Positions 1 to 7,837 of a DNA stretch of 27,396 bases are shown here, piece after piece. A program made the translations under genes and the position numbers. How positions within the stretch are numbered: the stretch's first letter is position 1; each line of letters begins with the position of its first letter. A model generated the notes under the pieces. It searched no databases. It had not been told where the DNA came from and worked only from the letters and a program-made list of their open reading frames with translations. The stretch spans positions 1 to 27,396 of the forward strand of contig CAIOHJ010000296.1 of NCBI GenBank assembly GCA_903858085.1. Reading direction: 5' to 3'. The DNA comes from an uncultured Chloroflexota bacterium. GTDB lineage: Bacteria > Chloroflexota > Anaerolineae > Caldilineales > Caldilineaceae.

Positions 1-262
1 ATTCGACAATTCCCAAGGGCAGATTCGTTTCGCTGCAGGCAGCCTGTCAACGGTTCTGAATGGCAGCATCCCCCTGGCAACGATCGAATTCGACACGGTC
101 GGCCTGGGGAGCAGCACACTGACATTCCTGCACAGCGATGGCGCACAAAGCGAGGCCACCTACGAAGGTGAGCCCATTCCGGCCGACACCGCAGACGTTG
201 CCATCCGCATCGTCGACCAGCTTGCCCCACCGTTGTTCCTCCCCATGATCTCGGGCGACTGA
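1..262 (+). CDS. C-terminal end of a secreted cohesin-like domain protein (5' end outside window)
   Basis: The reading frame is open from base 2 to the TGA at 260-262 and lacks its start, so only about 86 C-terminal residues are visible. The stretch DNSQGQIRFAAGSL matches SNEKGTIQFAAGTL of the next gene in position and pattern. That pattern, a beta-strand followed by an FAAG turn, is typical of type I cohesin-like domains. The protein ends PPLFLPMISGD, close in form to the NSLYLPITIK end of the next protein. The cohesin-like fold normally binds dockerins or serves as an adhesion module on the outer surface. Here no dockerin is visible, so the partner is unknown. It is probably a tandem paralogue of the downstream gene. 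Family assignment is by pattern only. Confidence 0.7.
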   Translation, partial: FDNSQGQIRFAAGSLSTVLNGSIPLATIEFDTVGLGSSTLTFLHSDGAQSEATYEGEPIPADTADVAIRIVDQLAPPLFLPMISGD

Positions 263-274
263 CATCCAGTTGCC

Positions 275-313
275 GGGTCGTCAGATGTGGAGAGCGGCCA
301 CATCTGACGACCC
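275..313. repeat. Perfect 16-bp inverted repeat between the two cohesin-like genes
   Basis: Arms 275-290 and 298-313 are exact reverse complements, with a 7-nt loop (AGAGCGG). The hairpin starts 13 nt after the stop codon of the upstream gene, where a terminator would be expected. No T-run follows the 3' arm on either strand, so it is not a classical intrinsic terminator. It could be an RNA-stabilising stem, a factor-dependent end, or a dispersed repeat. Confidence 0.75.
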
Positions 314-354
314 AAACCAGCTCTGCAAGTCTATTCCATGGAGCCCAACCGTCG

Positions 355-2556
355 ATGCCATTCCCGAAATCTTTCCTCAACTCTCTTGCAGTACCCCCAT
401 CTTGCCGGCTCAACCACATCACATACAGCTTGCCCGTCCTTTTTCTGGCGATTGGACTCAGCCTGATTGCCGGACTCTACCTGAGCAGCGCTTCAGCTGC
501 CAGCCCAGCCAACCCACTACAGCTCCCACAGGTACCCCAAAGCGGCGATGTGACCCTTGCCATCAGCCCTGCCCAATCCCGTGTGACAGTCGGCGATACG
601 TTCACCGTTGCTGTCGAGGTCAACACCCACCAACCGGTTGACGGTGCCTCCGCCGCCATCGACTTTGACCCAACCTATGTCCAGGTGCTCGCAATTTTTC
701 CGGGTCAAACACTCACAATGTCTCTGCAAGATACGTATAGCAACGAAAAAGGCACCATTCAATTTGCAGCAGGCACCTTGAATTCCCTATTTCCAACCAG
801 CAATTTCACCTTGATGACCATCGAACTGGTCGCTATCGGTGAAACCGAACAGACAGACTTAACCTTCCGCACAGGCGAGTTGTTGGCCAGCGATGTCACG
901 TATGGCGGTATTTCTATTTTGGACGATGTCGCACCAGGCTCGGTGACCATCAAACCGCTTTTTCCTATTACAGTCGTTCCCGAGACACCCACACCCGAGA
1001 CACCCACACCCGAGACGCCCACACCCGAGACACCCACACCCGAGACGCCCACACCCGAGACACCCACACCCGAGACACCCACACCCGAGACGCCCACACC
1101 TGAGATGCCCACACCCGAGACGCCCCAGGCGCCGGCGGACGTCGAATTGATGGCTCTGGTGCCTGACCAGGGGCTTGCCGGACTCTCCAACGAAATTACC
1201 CTTCATGGAGAAGGGCTACGCTCCGATACTGTCGTGTGGATAGGAGGGATGAGTCTGCGTGAGTTCGCATTGATCGACCCGCAAGGGACGCGAGCCAAAG
1301 CAGTCGTGCCAGCCAATTTGCCCTCTGGCACATACACTGTGACGGCTGCCAACCCCGGCACATTGCCATTCTATCTGCCGGACGGCTACACAGTCGTCGA
1401 TGCTGGCTTGCCCGATCTGGCTGTCACCGACGAGGACATCTGGTTTGACCCGCTGCCCGTGCGTCAGAACCAGGTCACTTTGCTGGGTGTCAATGTACGG
1501 CGATCGGGAGGAGAGCAGACGGTGAGCGACATCTCAGTCGCTTTTTATCTTGATACGATCGCGATTGCAAACCGGCTGGGCACGATGACACTGCCGCCGC
1601 TAGAACCTGGCAACAACGTGATCGATGTTGCACTGATCAGTTGGACCCCACTCATTACCGGCACACACACAGTCTATGCGGTTGTGGATCCCGACAATGA
1701 GTTCGTGGAAGGGAGTGAGGCAAACAACAGGGCAGCCTGGAACGTGACGGTTCTCCCCCCCCAGAGTGCTGTCGACAACACACCACCCACGATCCAGCAG
1801 CTTTCTGTCAACAACGGCGAACAGACAACTACCTCCCCTGCAGTCACTCTCACCATTTCTGCGACCGACCAAGGCACAGAGGCAGCGTCGATCTTTCTGG
1901 TAGAGCGCACCTACAACAGCACTGCCCGCCAATGGATCCCGCTGCAGCAGACTGGCTGGATCACCTACACGGCGAGCTATCCCATGACACTCAGCCCCGT
2001 AGGGGGGGTCCACTATCTGCAGCTCTGGGCAGCAGATAGCGTCGGAAATGTCACCACAACTTCTCTACAGGCACCGATCAACTACCTGCGTGCCGATGAC
2101 AGCGTCCGCAGCGGCCAGACGCGCCTCTATCGGATCCGTCTTGCTGTTGGAGATACGCTCACAGCCAACCTGCTCTCGGGAAGCGGAGACCCCGACCTCT
2201 ATGTCTGGAGCCCCAACGGCGGATTGGCTGGCATCAGCAACCAGTATGGCACAACCCCCGAGGCGATTGTCCTGAACAACGTGCCGACGGCAGGTGTCTA
2301 TCAATTTGAGGTTTATGGTTATGGAACTGAGGACAGCAGGTACACGCTCTCTTTCAGTGGTGCCGTGCGCACTGCCAGCCAACACACGACCACGAACAAA
2401 CCACTGCCGACCTCCCCTGCCGTCGCCCCCAGTGCAGCCCCTGCCGGCCAGCAGGCATTGCCCCTGGCACCGCAAGCGCCCGTCACACCAGTGCCCCCCA
2501 CACCAGTGCCGCCGTCAACAGTCAATTCTTTGTATTTGCCGATCACAATCAAATAA
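355..2556 (+). CDS. Secreted multidomain surface protein: cohesin-like, PETPT linker, IPT/TIG, CARDB, Ig-like, PPC domains
   Basis: The protein has 733 residues. A signal segment lies at about 27-48 (VLFLAIGLSLIAGLYL, then SSASA). It is followed by a cohesin-like domain (about 64-202), ten PETPT-type repeats (209-258), an IPT/TIG-like domain (about 263-349), a CARDB-like domain (about 352-466, with the typical VDPDNEFVEGSEANN), an Ig-like domain (about 476-573) and a pre-peptidase C-terminal (PPC) domain (about 576-669, with GSGDPDLYVW). A proline-rich linker leads to the end LYLPITIK. All of these are extracellular adhesion or binding modules. No catalytic domain is visible, so a surface adhesin or scaffold is the most economical reading. 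The ATG at 355 has no clear Shine-Dalgarno, so the exact start is uncertain. A bidirectional terminator follows directly. Confidence 0.85.
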   Translation: MPFPKSFLNSLAVPPSCRLNHITYSLPVLFLAIGLSLIAGLYLSSASAASPANPLQLPQVPQSGDVTLAISPAQSRVTVGDTFTVAVEVNTHQPVDGASAAIDFDPTYVQVLAIFPGQTLTMSLQDTYSNEKGTIQFAAGTLNSLFPTSNFTLMTIELVAIGETEQTDLTFRTGELLASDVTYGGISILDDVAPGSVTIKPLFPITVVPETPTPETPTPETPTPETPTPETPTPETPTPETPTPETPTPEMPTPETPQAPADVELMALVPDQGLAGLSNEITLHGEGLRSDTVVWIGGMSLREFALIDPQGTRAKAVVPANLPSGTYTVTAANPGTLPFYLPDGYTVVDAGLPDLAVTDEDIWFDPLPVRQNQVTLLGVNVRRSGGEQTVSDISVAFYLDTIAIANRLGTMTLPPLEPGNNVIDVALISWTPLITGTHTVYAVVDPDNEFVEGSEANNRAAWNVTVLPPQSAVDNTPPTIQQLSVNNGEQTTTSPAVTLTISATDQGTEAASIFLVERTYNSTARQWIPLQQTGWITYTASYPMTLSPVGGVHYLQLWAADSVGNVTTTSLQAPINYLRADDSVRSGQTRLYRIRLAVGDTLTANLLSGSGDPDLYVWSPNGGLAGISNQYGTTPEAIVLNNVPTAGVYQFEVYGYGTEDSRYTLSFSGAVRTASQHTTTNKPLPTSPAVAPSAAPAGQQALPLAPQAPVTPVPPTPVPPSTVNSLYLPITIK
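979..1128 (+). repeat. Ten in-frame 15-bp repeats encoding PETPT
   Basis: Ten uninterrupted 15-bp units encode residues 209-258 of the surface protein. Eight read PETPT; the ninth is PEMPT and the tenth PETPQ. Most differences between units are silent ACA/ACG changes in the first threonine codon. The tract is a Pro/Thr-rich extended linker between the cohesin-like domain and the rest, of a kind often O-glycosylated. The unit length is a multiple of three, so copy-number change by slippage would alter linker length without breaking the frame. Confidence 0.95.
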
Positions 2557-2591
2557 AATCAGGAGGGCAGTAAACCCGCCCTCCTGATTTT
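2555..2591. terminator. Bidirectional intrinsic terminator between convergent genes
   Basis: Arms AAAATCAGGAGGGC (2555-2568) and GCCCTCCTGATTTT (2578-2591) pair perfectly over 14 bp around a 9-nt loop. The A-tract and T-tract flank a GC-rich core, so each strand ends with a T-run. The left arm overlaps the last base pair of the TAA stop of the surface protein. The site lies 15 nt beyond the stop of the convergent GH127 gene, so it can serve both. Confidence 0.92.
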
Positions 2592-2606
2592 GTTGCAGCC
2601 ACTCGT

Positions 2607-4496
2607 TCAGCGTGCGTAGCAGAGAGGGAATGCAGCCACCCGCAGGTGCGTGCTGCCGTATGGGATCAACTCGATCGGTTCGATCGGTTCCTCGCTGGCG
2701 TGCGGGCCGGCATCGATCGGCCCAGCGGAGTTATCGACGAGCCCCCAGTGTGGCAGCCGACGCCCCTGCGCCCGCAGCCGAACTGGGGGCTGCAGCGGGT
2801 CAAAGGGCACAACACTGACTCGTCCTTCTTCGACATCCAGGCTGGCGGCCATCTCTGCCGGGTCCAGCAACAACCCATAGTTCCATGGCGTTGTCGGATA
2901 GACCTCCCAATCTGCATGGGGGAGTTCACCGGCCACTTGCTGCCACTGCTCAGCGATGCGCAGCCCAAAGAGCAACGGCCCGCGGTGAATCGAAAGCAGC
3001 CCTTGGTGGCCACGGCTGGCCCGCAGCGCTGCTGGCAGATCCAACAAGATCGTCGTGGTCCCTTCCCAAGATTGCACCACTCGATGGAATTCACCGGCGC
3101 GGGCGCTGGCTGCCAGATCGCTCCCAACCACCACCCGGGCGCCTTCAGCCCACGCCGGAATCCGCAGAAGCAACGGGAACTGAGCCATCCGGTCTACCGT
3201 GAGCCGTATCACCAGCTGCCCCTTGAAGGGATAGTCTGTCTCCACTTCCAGCTTCACTCGGGTTCCGTCGTCCAGTTCGACATGTGCCACACAGGGGCCA
3301 TAGGCAACCAGAGCCAACCCACCGTCCAGGGTCGCCATCACCAGGTGCTTGACCAATTTGGGCCATCCTTGATGCAAATTGGCAGTACAACAGCCATAAT
3401 GCGGCTCCAGGCCAAACAGGTTGGAGGTGTCGGTGTTGTCTGTCCAGTTGCGTTTTGCAACGCTGCAAAGCACTTGATTGACCTGCTGGTCGTACTGGTG
3501 GGACCACATATCGGGCGCAAAGGTGGCCGGCCAGGCATTGTAGGCAACCTGTTCCAGGACATCCCCATAAAAAGGATCGCCGGTAATCCGCATCAATTCT
3601 TCAAGAGAATACATGTACTCAGCGACTGCGCAGAGTTCCGTCCCAGAGGTCGGGGAGGTGCCGTTGAGATGTTCGTCGCCGCTCCAGATTCCATTGGGCT
3701 GGCCGTGGTGCCGCATCAAGTTGGCGATACTCTGTCGGGCTGCTCCCCGCTGCCACTTGTCGCCGCTGACCAGGTACTGCACAGCCGGCGTTTTGATCCC
3801 TTGGGCATTGTTCACGACATGGGTGGCCATATTGGAACGATGGTGTGCGTACGGCAGGATGCGGGCCAAGCCATACCGGGCCTGCAATTCTGCCCAGTCC
3901 ATCCCCCCTGCGCTCAACTTGGCCGCCAGTTCCAACAAAAAGGCATCGCCGGTGATGTTGTAAAGCCAACAGACCGCCAACAGATTGTCAGCCGCGCGCG
4001 CAGCGCCCCAGCTGTCCAGCCGGCGAGCAGCCAGCATCACATTCTGGTAGGCAAAGTAGCCAGCCATCAGGCTCAGCACACGTTTCTCCTGGGTAGCCTC
4101 ATAATAGCTCATCAGCACCTTGAGTGCGACCATGCGTGGCCACCAGTCTGGGTTGGCAGGACCAAACCAGCCATTGGGCTGTGCGCTGTTGAGCATCCAG
4201 CTGAGATAGGAATGGGCTTTGGCGACCAGGCGTGGGTCATCCAGTTGGTAGGCGAGCGGAACCAACCCATCGCAGTAATAGGGGGCGCGCTCCCAGTCGT
4301 CGCCGTTGCCCCCAAGCCACCCGGACTGGCGCCCGACATCGGGCCAGAATTCATCGAGATGACCGGTCAGCCCCTTGGCCTGGATCCGCATCTGGTCCAA
4401 CAGCCAGCCCATTGGACGTACAGCACCTACCGGCAATGGCCGCAGGGCAACTGGAAACAACGGCGGTCGGTTTGCCGGCAATGGTCGATAAAACAT
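2607..4496 (-). CDS. GH127 family glycoside hydrolase (beta-L-arabinofuranosidase-like)
   Basis: The protein has 629 residues from the ATG at 4496; an in-frame ATG at 4514 would add six. The 4496 start is preferred because GGAGA lies 9 nt before it, while the outer ATG has none. The sequence follows the GH127 (former DUF1680) pattern from PVGAVRPMGWLLDQM near the N-terminus. In the Bifidobacterium HypBA1 family the nucleophile is a zinc-bound cysteine. The matching set is visible here: E287-x-C289 in TELCAVAEYMYSLEEL, the C369-C370 pair in HYGCCTANLHQGWPKL, and E275 in GDEHLNG as probable acid/base. There is no signal peptide, so it acts in the cytoplasm, presumably releasing L-arabinofuranose (or a related sugar) from oligosaccharides imported by the transporter encoded just upstream. 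It is the last gene of that operon, 34 nt after the permease. Substrate is inferred from family. Confidence 0.88.
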   Translation of the reverse strand: MFYRPLPANRPPLFPVALRPLPVGAVRPMGWLLDQMRIQAKGLTGHLDEFWPDVGRQSGWLGGNGDDWERAPYYCDGLVPLAYQLDDPRLVAKAHSYLSWMLNSAQPNGWFGPANPDWWPRMVALKVLMSYYEATQEKRVLSLMAGYFAYQNVMLAARRLDSWGAARAADNLLAVCWLYNITGDAFLLELAAKLSAGGMDWAELQARYGLARILPYAHHRSNMATHVVNNAQGIKTPAVQYLVSGDKWQRGAARQSIANLMRHHGQPNGIWSGDEHLNGTSPTSGTELCAVAEYMYSLEELMRITGDPFYGDVLEQVAYNAWPATFAPDMWSHQYDQQVNQVLCSVAKRNWTDNTDTSNLFGLEPHYGCCTANLHQGWPKLVKHLVMATLDGGLALVAYGPCVAHVELDDGTRVKLEVETDYPFKGQLVIRLTVDRMAQFPLLLRIPAWAEGARVVVGSDLAASARAGEFHRVVQSWEGTTTILLDLPAALRASRGHQGLLSIHRGPLLFGLRIAEQWQQVAGELPHADWEVYPTTPWNYGLLLDPAEMAASLDVEEGRVSVVPFDPLQPPVRLRAQGRRLPHWGLVDNSAGPIDAGPHASEEPIEPIELIPYGSTHLRVAAFPLCYAR

Positions 4497-4505
4497 CTTG
4501 ATCGT

Positions 4506-4510
4506 TCTCC
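4506..4510 (-). promoter_or_regulatory. Ribosome binding site deciding the GH127 start
   Basis: On the minus strand GGAGA occurs 9 nt before the ATG at 4496. It lies inside the longer ORF that would begin at 4514, which has no comparable site. This favours the shorter protein. Confidence 0.6.
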
Positions 4511-4530
4511 GCATCCGTCTGTGGGTTTGT

Positions 4531-5430
4531 TTATCCTTTGACTGCGCCGCCCATCAACCCTTGCATGTAGTAGCGCTGCAAAAAGAGGAAGAGCACAATA
4601 CAAGGCAGAATTGTGACCGTGATTCCCGCTTGCAGCGCTCCCCAGTCGATGGCCCCATAATAGCCGCTGCGCACACTGGTCAGCAGGATCGGCAGGGTAA
4701 AATTGACCTCTTGCGTCATGAGAATCAACGCAGCCAGAAACTCGTTCCAAGAATTCAAGAAGGCGTAGACCGCTACCGTGATGATCCCTGGCCGTACCAA
4801 CACCAGCATCACACGCGTCAGCATCTGCCAGGTCGAACAACCGTCCAACAGAGCCGCCTCCTCAATTTCGCGCGGCACGACATCGAAGGTGTTGCGCATC
4901 ATAAACACACCGAAAGGCAGTTGAAAGGTGATGTACACCAACGCCAGCCCTGGCAAGCTGTTCTGAAGCTTCACAGCACTCATCAACAGAAAAAGCGGCG
5001 TCAAAATAGATTGGAACGGAATCATCAACGCTGCAAGCAGCATCAGAAACAACAGATTGCTGGCTGGAAAACGAAAACGCGAAAATCCATAGCCAGCCAG
5101 GGTGCTCAGCACGACTGTCCCCAATACCGTGAGCAACGCAACACCGGCACTGTTGAAGATATAGCGGGCAATCCCAGCTCCGTACTGGTTCAACTTGACG
5201 TAGTTTTCAAAAGTCAGCACAGAAGGGAGATAGGTCGGGGGCACAGCCGATGCTTCAGCGGGCGACTTTAGCGAAGTCAACGTCGACCAAAAAATCGGAA
5301 AAAGAAACAAGGCGGCCAACACGACACCGACGACGTACAGGACGGTCCACCCAGCACGGCGACGCAGCTGGACCGCTGAACTCCGGATGGTGGTGCTTTT
5401 CAGAGCAGTGTTCAAGGCATTCTTCTCCAA
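4531..5430 (-). CDS. Carbohydrate ABC transporter permease, MalG/UgpE type
   Basis: About 299 residues with six predicted membrane segments, starting with WTVLYVVGVVLAALFLFPIFW. The cytoplasmic EAA loop is REIEEAALLDGCSTWQML, the docking site for the ATPase in CUT1 importers. The loop sequence and the C-terminal position in the permease pair fit the MalG-type subunit. The longest frame opens with TTG at 5430. A second TTG at 5415 has GGAG 12 nt upstream and may be the true start, shortening the protein by five residues. No ATG is available near either. It lies 12 nt after the partner permease and 34 nt before GH127. The matching ATPase subunit is not in the window. Confidence 0.92.
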   Translation of the reverse strand: MEKNALNTALKSTTIRSSAVQLRRRAGWTVLYVVGVVLAALFLFPIFWSTLTSLKSPAEASAVPPTYLPSVLTFENYVKLNQYGAGIARYIFNSAGVALLTVLGTVVLSTLAGYGFSRFRFPASNLLFLMLLAALMIPFQSILTPLFLLMSAVKLQNSLPGLALVYITFQLPFGVFMMRNTFDVVPREIEEAALLDGCSTWQMLTRVMLVLVRPGIITVAVYAFLNSWNEFLAALILMTQEVNFTLPILLTSVRSGYYGAIDWGALQAGITVTILPCIVLFLFLQRYYMQGLMGGAVKG

Positions 5431-5442
5431 ACGCTTTGTCGT

Positions 5443-6366
5443 TCAGTACGTTGTATCGTCGCGCAGCACACGCAGTTGAAGGACGCTGAGCAAACCTAAA
5501 ATGGCCAGCAAGCCAATCGAGAGCGCTGCCCCATAGCCGAGCTTGTAATAGGTAAACGAGTTATTGAAAATCCAATACACAGCGGTAATGGTCTGGTTCT
5601 GTGGCCCCCCACGCGTCATGATGTAAAATTGATCAAAGGCCAGATACGAACCGATGACAGAAAGCACCAGGGCCAGCGCAAAGGTCGAACGCAAAAGAGG
5701 CAGCAAGATATACCAGAGCCGCTGCCAATAGCTGGCCCCATCCACCTCCGCAGCCTGGTACAGCTCATCAGGCACCGCTTGCATCCCTGCCAATAGCAAA
5801 ATCATGCTGAAACCGACTGTTTTCCAGACGATCGAGACGACAATCGCCGTCATGGCCAGATTTTTATCGACCAGCCAGATCACCGGCTGCTGAATCCACC
5901 CCAGGTCGAGCAAAATTCCGTTGAAGATGCCCACGCGATCGTTGAGCAGCCAGACCCAGAGCAGGCTTGAGGTCCCCAGCCCAATCACCACTGGAATAAA
6001 GTAGATGGTGCGGAAGATACCGATGCCGCGCAGCGCGCTGTTGACCAGCAGCGCCAACAAAAAAGCCAGGATAAAAATGGGAGGCGTTACCAGCAACGTA
6101 TACTGTGTCGTGAACCAAAGACTGGCCCAAAATTGACGATCCTGGACCATCTGTACATAGTTCTGGATTCCCAGAAAGGTGGCCTGCCCCAGCAACGGCC
6201 AGTTGTGCAGCGACATCCACCCGGTCATGAGCAAAGGAAAGATGAACATCGCCACTGTAAACAAAACTGCCGGCAGGACAAACAAAAATCCAGCCACCAT
6301 CCGGCGCTGAGAGAGCGTCCCCATCCGGCGACGCGCAGCTTTTGTCGGTGTAGAGACGGCTGCCAT
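5443..6366 (-). CDS. Carbohydrate ABC transporter permease, MalF/UgpA type
   Basis: 307 residues with a charged N-terminus and about six membrane segments (first: AGFLFVLPAVLFTVAMFIFPLL). The EAA loop is DELYQAAEVDGASYWQRLWYILLPLL, the permease contact for the ATPase in CUT1 sugar importers. RGGPQNQT in the C-terminal half is also typical of this family. AAGG lies just before the ATG at 6366. It forms the transmembrane pore with the permease encoded 12 nt downstream and receives substrate from the lipoprotein encoded upstream. A stem-loop in the 71-nt gap before it may lower its expression relative to the binding protein. Confidence 0.93.
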   Translation of the reverse strand: MAAVSTPTKAARRRMGTLSQRRMVAGFLFVLPAVLFTVAMFIFPLLMTGWMSLHNWPLLGQATFLGIQNYVQMVQDRQFWASLWFTTQYTLLVTPPIFILAFLLALLVNSALRGIGIFRTIYFIPVVIGLGTSSLLWVWLLNDRVGIFNGILLDLGWIQQPVIWLVDKNLAMTAIVVSIVWKTVGFSMILLLAGMQAVPDELYQAAEVDGASYWQRLWYILLPLLRSTFALALVLSVIGSYLAFDQFYIMTRGGPQNQTITAVYWIFNNSFTYYKLGYGAALSIGLLAILGLLSVLQLRVLRDDTTY

Positions 6367-6383
6367 GAGACCTTATCCATCCT

Positions 6384-6413
6384 GCCGTGGATGGGGCACG
6401 CCCCATCCACGGC
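6384..6413. promoter_or_regulatory. Stem-loop between binding-protein and permease genes
   Basis: A perfect 13-bp GC-rich stem (6384-6396 with 6401-6413) closes a 4-nt loop. It sits in the 71-nt gap after the binding-protein stop and before the permease start, with no T-run. In the enteric malE-malF junction and similar loci a stem at this place stabilises the upstream mRNA so that binding protein exceeds permease. A similar role is inferred here. No second copy was seen in the window. Confidence 0.7.
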
Positions 6414-6437
6414 CTTGCTTGAGTTGTCTGGGCAGCG

Positions 6438-7727
6438 CTACTGACCAGCCAGAATCTTGGTAAATTCTTCCTGAGCAGTATTGACCGCCTCTTCGACTTT
6501 GCCATCAAAGACTGCCGTCTGGATCATCTTCAGCCACGGCCCATTGGCGTCGTTGAAAAGTTGGTTGTAGACGATCGAGTATGGTGTTCGGCCGATCGCC
6601 ATCGCTTCCGCTGCTGTAGTCAGCCGAGAATCCTGCGCAAAATACTCATTTTCAGCCAGATCAGTGCGCACTGGCAGGTTGTTCAACTTGGCATAGTATT
6701 CCAGTTGAACCTCCTCCGAGGTCGCCCACTGAATAAATTCAAAGGCTTCCTGGGGATACTTGGAACCGGCAGGGATGGCGATGCTGTCGCCGCCCGCAAA
6801 AGAGGAGGCGCCCCCCTCCTGGCCGGGCAAAAACGTCGCGCCAAAATCAATCTCCGGGAAATTGGTCTTGATGTTGTTGATCGCAAAGGCCCCAGTGCCT
6901 GCCATCCCAATTTTGCCGGTCGTAAATGCATTGGCAAAGTCCGTGCCGGTATCTGCCTGCGCGCCCGGCGGGATCACCCCATCCGCCCACATCTGGCTGT
7001 ACAACGCCAGAGCACCTGCCACACTGGGATCCGTCAGCGTCGCCACGGTCCCATCCTCGCTCAGCACATCGCCGCCGTTGGCCCAGATCAACGGTGCAAA
7101 GGTAAAGGCGTTACAACCAGCACAGGCACCCGAAAAATAGAATCCATAGATGTCTTCGCCCAGCGCACGAATTTTGGCGGCAGCATCAGCGATCTCGCCC
7201 CACGTCTTGGGTGGATTTTCTGGATCCAACCCAGCCTGCTCAAAGAGCCCCTTGTTGTAGATCAGATACGACCCCTCCGCGTTGAAGGGCAGGCCAAAGA
7301 TCTTGCCGTCGTAGGTGGCCAACCGCACATGCGACGGGCTCAGCTTGTCAAAATAAGACAAGCCCTTGGCCAGATCGGTGATGTCGGTCAACTGATTGGC
7401 AGCCGCAAACTGCGGAACATAGATCAGGTCGACCGCCATCAAGTCAGGGGGGGCACCAGCACCGACCGAAGCACCCACCTTGGTCATGTACTCTGATGCC
7501 GGGATGACCGTAATCTCAATCTGATTTTCGTGCGACGCATTCCAAGCATCGACCAGCGAGCGCACCTGGGCCTGATTGCTGTCACGGGTCCAAAAAGAGA
7601 TCGTCACCCCTCCACTGGCAGGTTCTCCAGCGGCCTGTTCACCGCCAGGTGCTGCCACTGGGGCTGCACATGCCGCCAACAGCAGCAGAGCCAACAGCCC
7701 TGTCCACACTTTTACAATACGTTGCAT
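6438..7727 (-). CDS. Lipoprotein solute-binding protein of a carbohydrate ABC transporter (SBP family 1)
   Basis: 429 residues from the ATG at 7727, which has AGGAG 10 nt upstream. The frame is open further upstream to 7883, but that extension has no signal peptide and would run into the repressor gene, so it is rejected. The N-terminus MQRIVKVWTGLLALLLLAAC is a lipoprotein signal with lipobox LAAC and lipidation at C20, followed by an Ala/Pro/Gly-rich tether. The mature part has the MalE/UgpB fold pattern: VTISFWTRDSNQAQVRSLVDAW near the start, then DGKIFGLPFNAEGSYLIYNKGLFEQAGLD and KTWGEIADAAAKI. It captures the sugar outside the membrane and delivers it to the two permeases encoded next. 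The ligand is unknown; the GH127 partner suggests an arabino-oligosaccharide. Confidence 0.93.
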   Translation of the reverse strand: MQRIVKVWTGLLALLLLAACAAPVAAPGGEQAAGEPASGGVTISFWTRDSNQAQVRSLVDAWNASHENQIEITVIPASEYMTKVGASVGAGAPPDLMAVDLIYVPQFAAANQLTDITDLAKGLSYFDKLSPSHVRLATYDGKIFGLPFNAEGSYLIYNKGLFEQAGLDPENPPKTWGEIADAAAKIRALGEDIYGFYFSGACAGCNAFTFAPLIWANGGDVLSEDGTVATLTDPSVAGALALYSQMWADGVIPPGAQADTGTDFANAFTTGKIGMAGTGAFAINNIKTNFPEIDFGATFLPGQEGGASSFAGGDSIAIPAGSKYPQEAFEFIQWATSEEVQLEYYAKLNNLPVRTDLAENEYFAQDSRLTTAAEAMAIGRTPYSIVYNQLFNDANGPWLKMIQTAVFDGKVEEAVNTAQEEFTKILAGQ

Positions 7728-7837
7728 ACCCAACTCTCTCCTCTTGATACAAAAATAAATGTCGTGAACCAAACATGAGCAACGGCTGTTCGCCGTATCC
7801 CCCCAATTTTCAGCTGCCAATCTATTTTGTCGTCCGC

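Noticed and set aside
979..1128. Possible CRISPR-like array
   Set aside because: The units are contiguous 15-bp coding repeats without spacers.
2646..4541. 631-codon open frame on the + strand opposite the GH127 gene
   Set aside because: Shadow of the GH127 gene: its translation has no recognisable motif, whereas the minus strand has the full zinc-cysteine catalytic set and a ribosome site.
7782..7796. Small hairpin ACGGC-TGTTC-GCCGT before the binding-protein gene
   Set aside because: Only a 5-bp stem with no T-run; too weak to call a terminator or operator.
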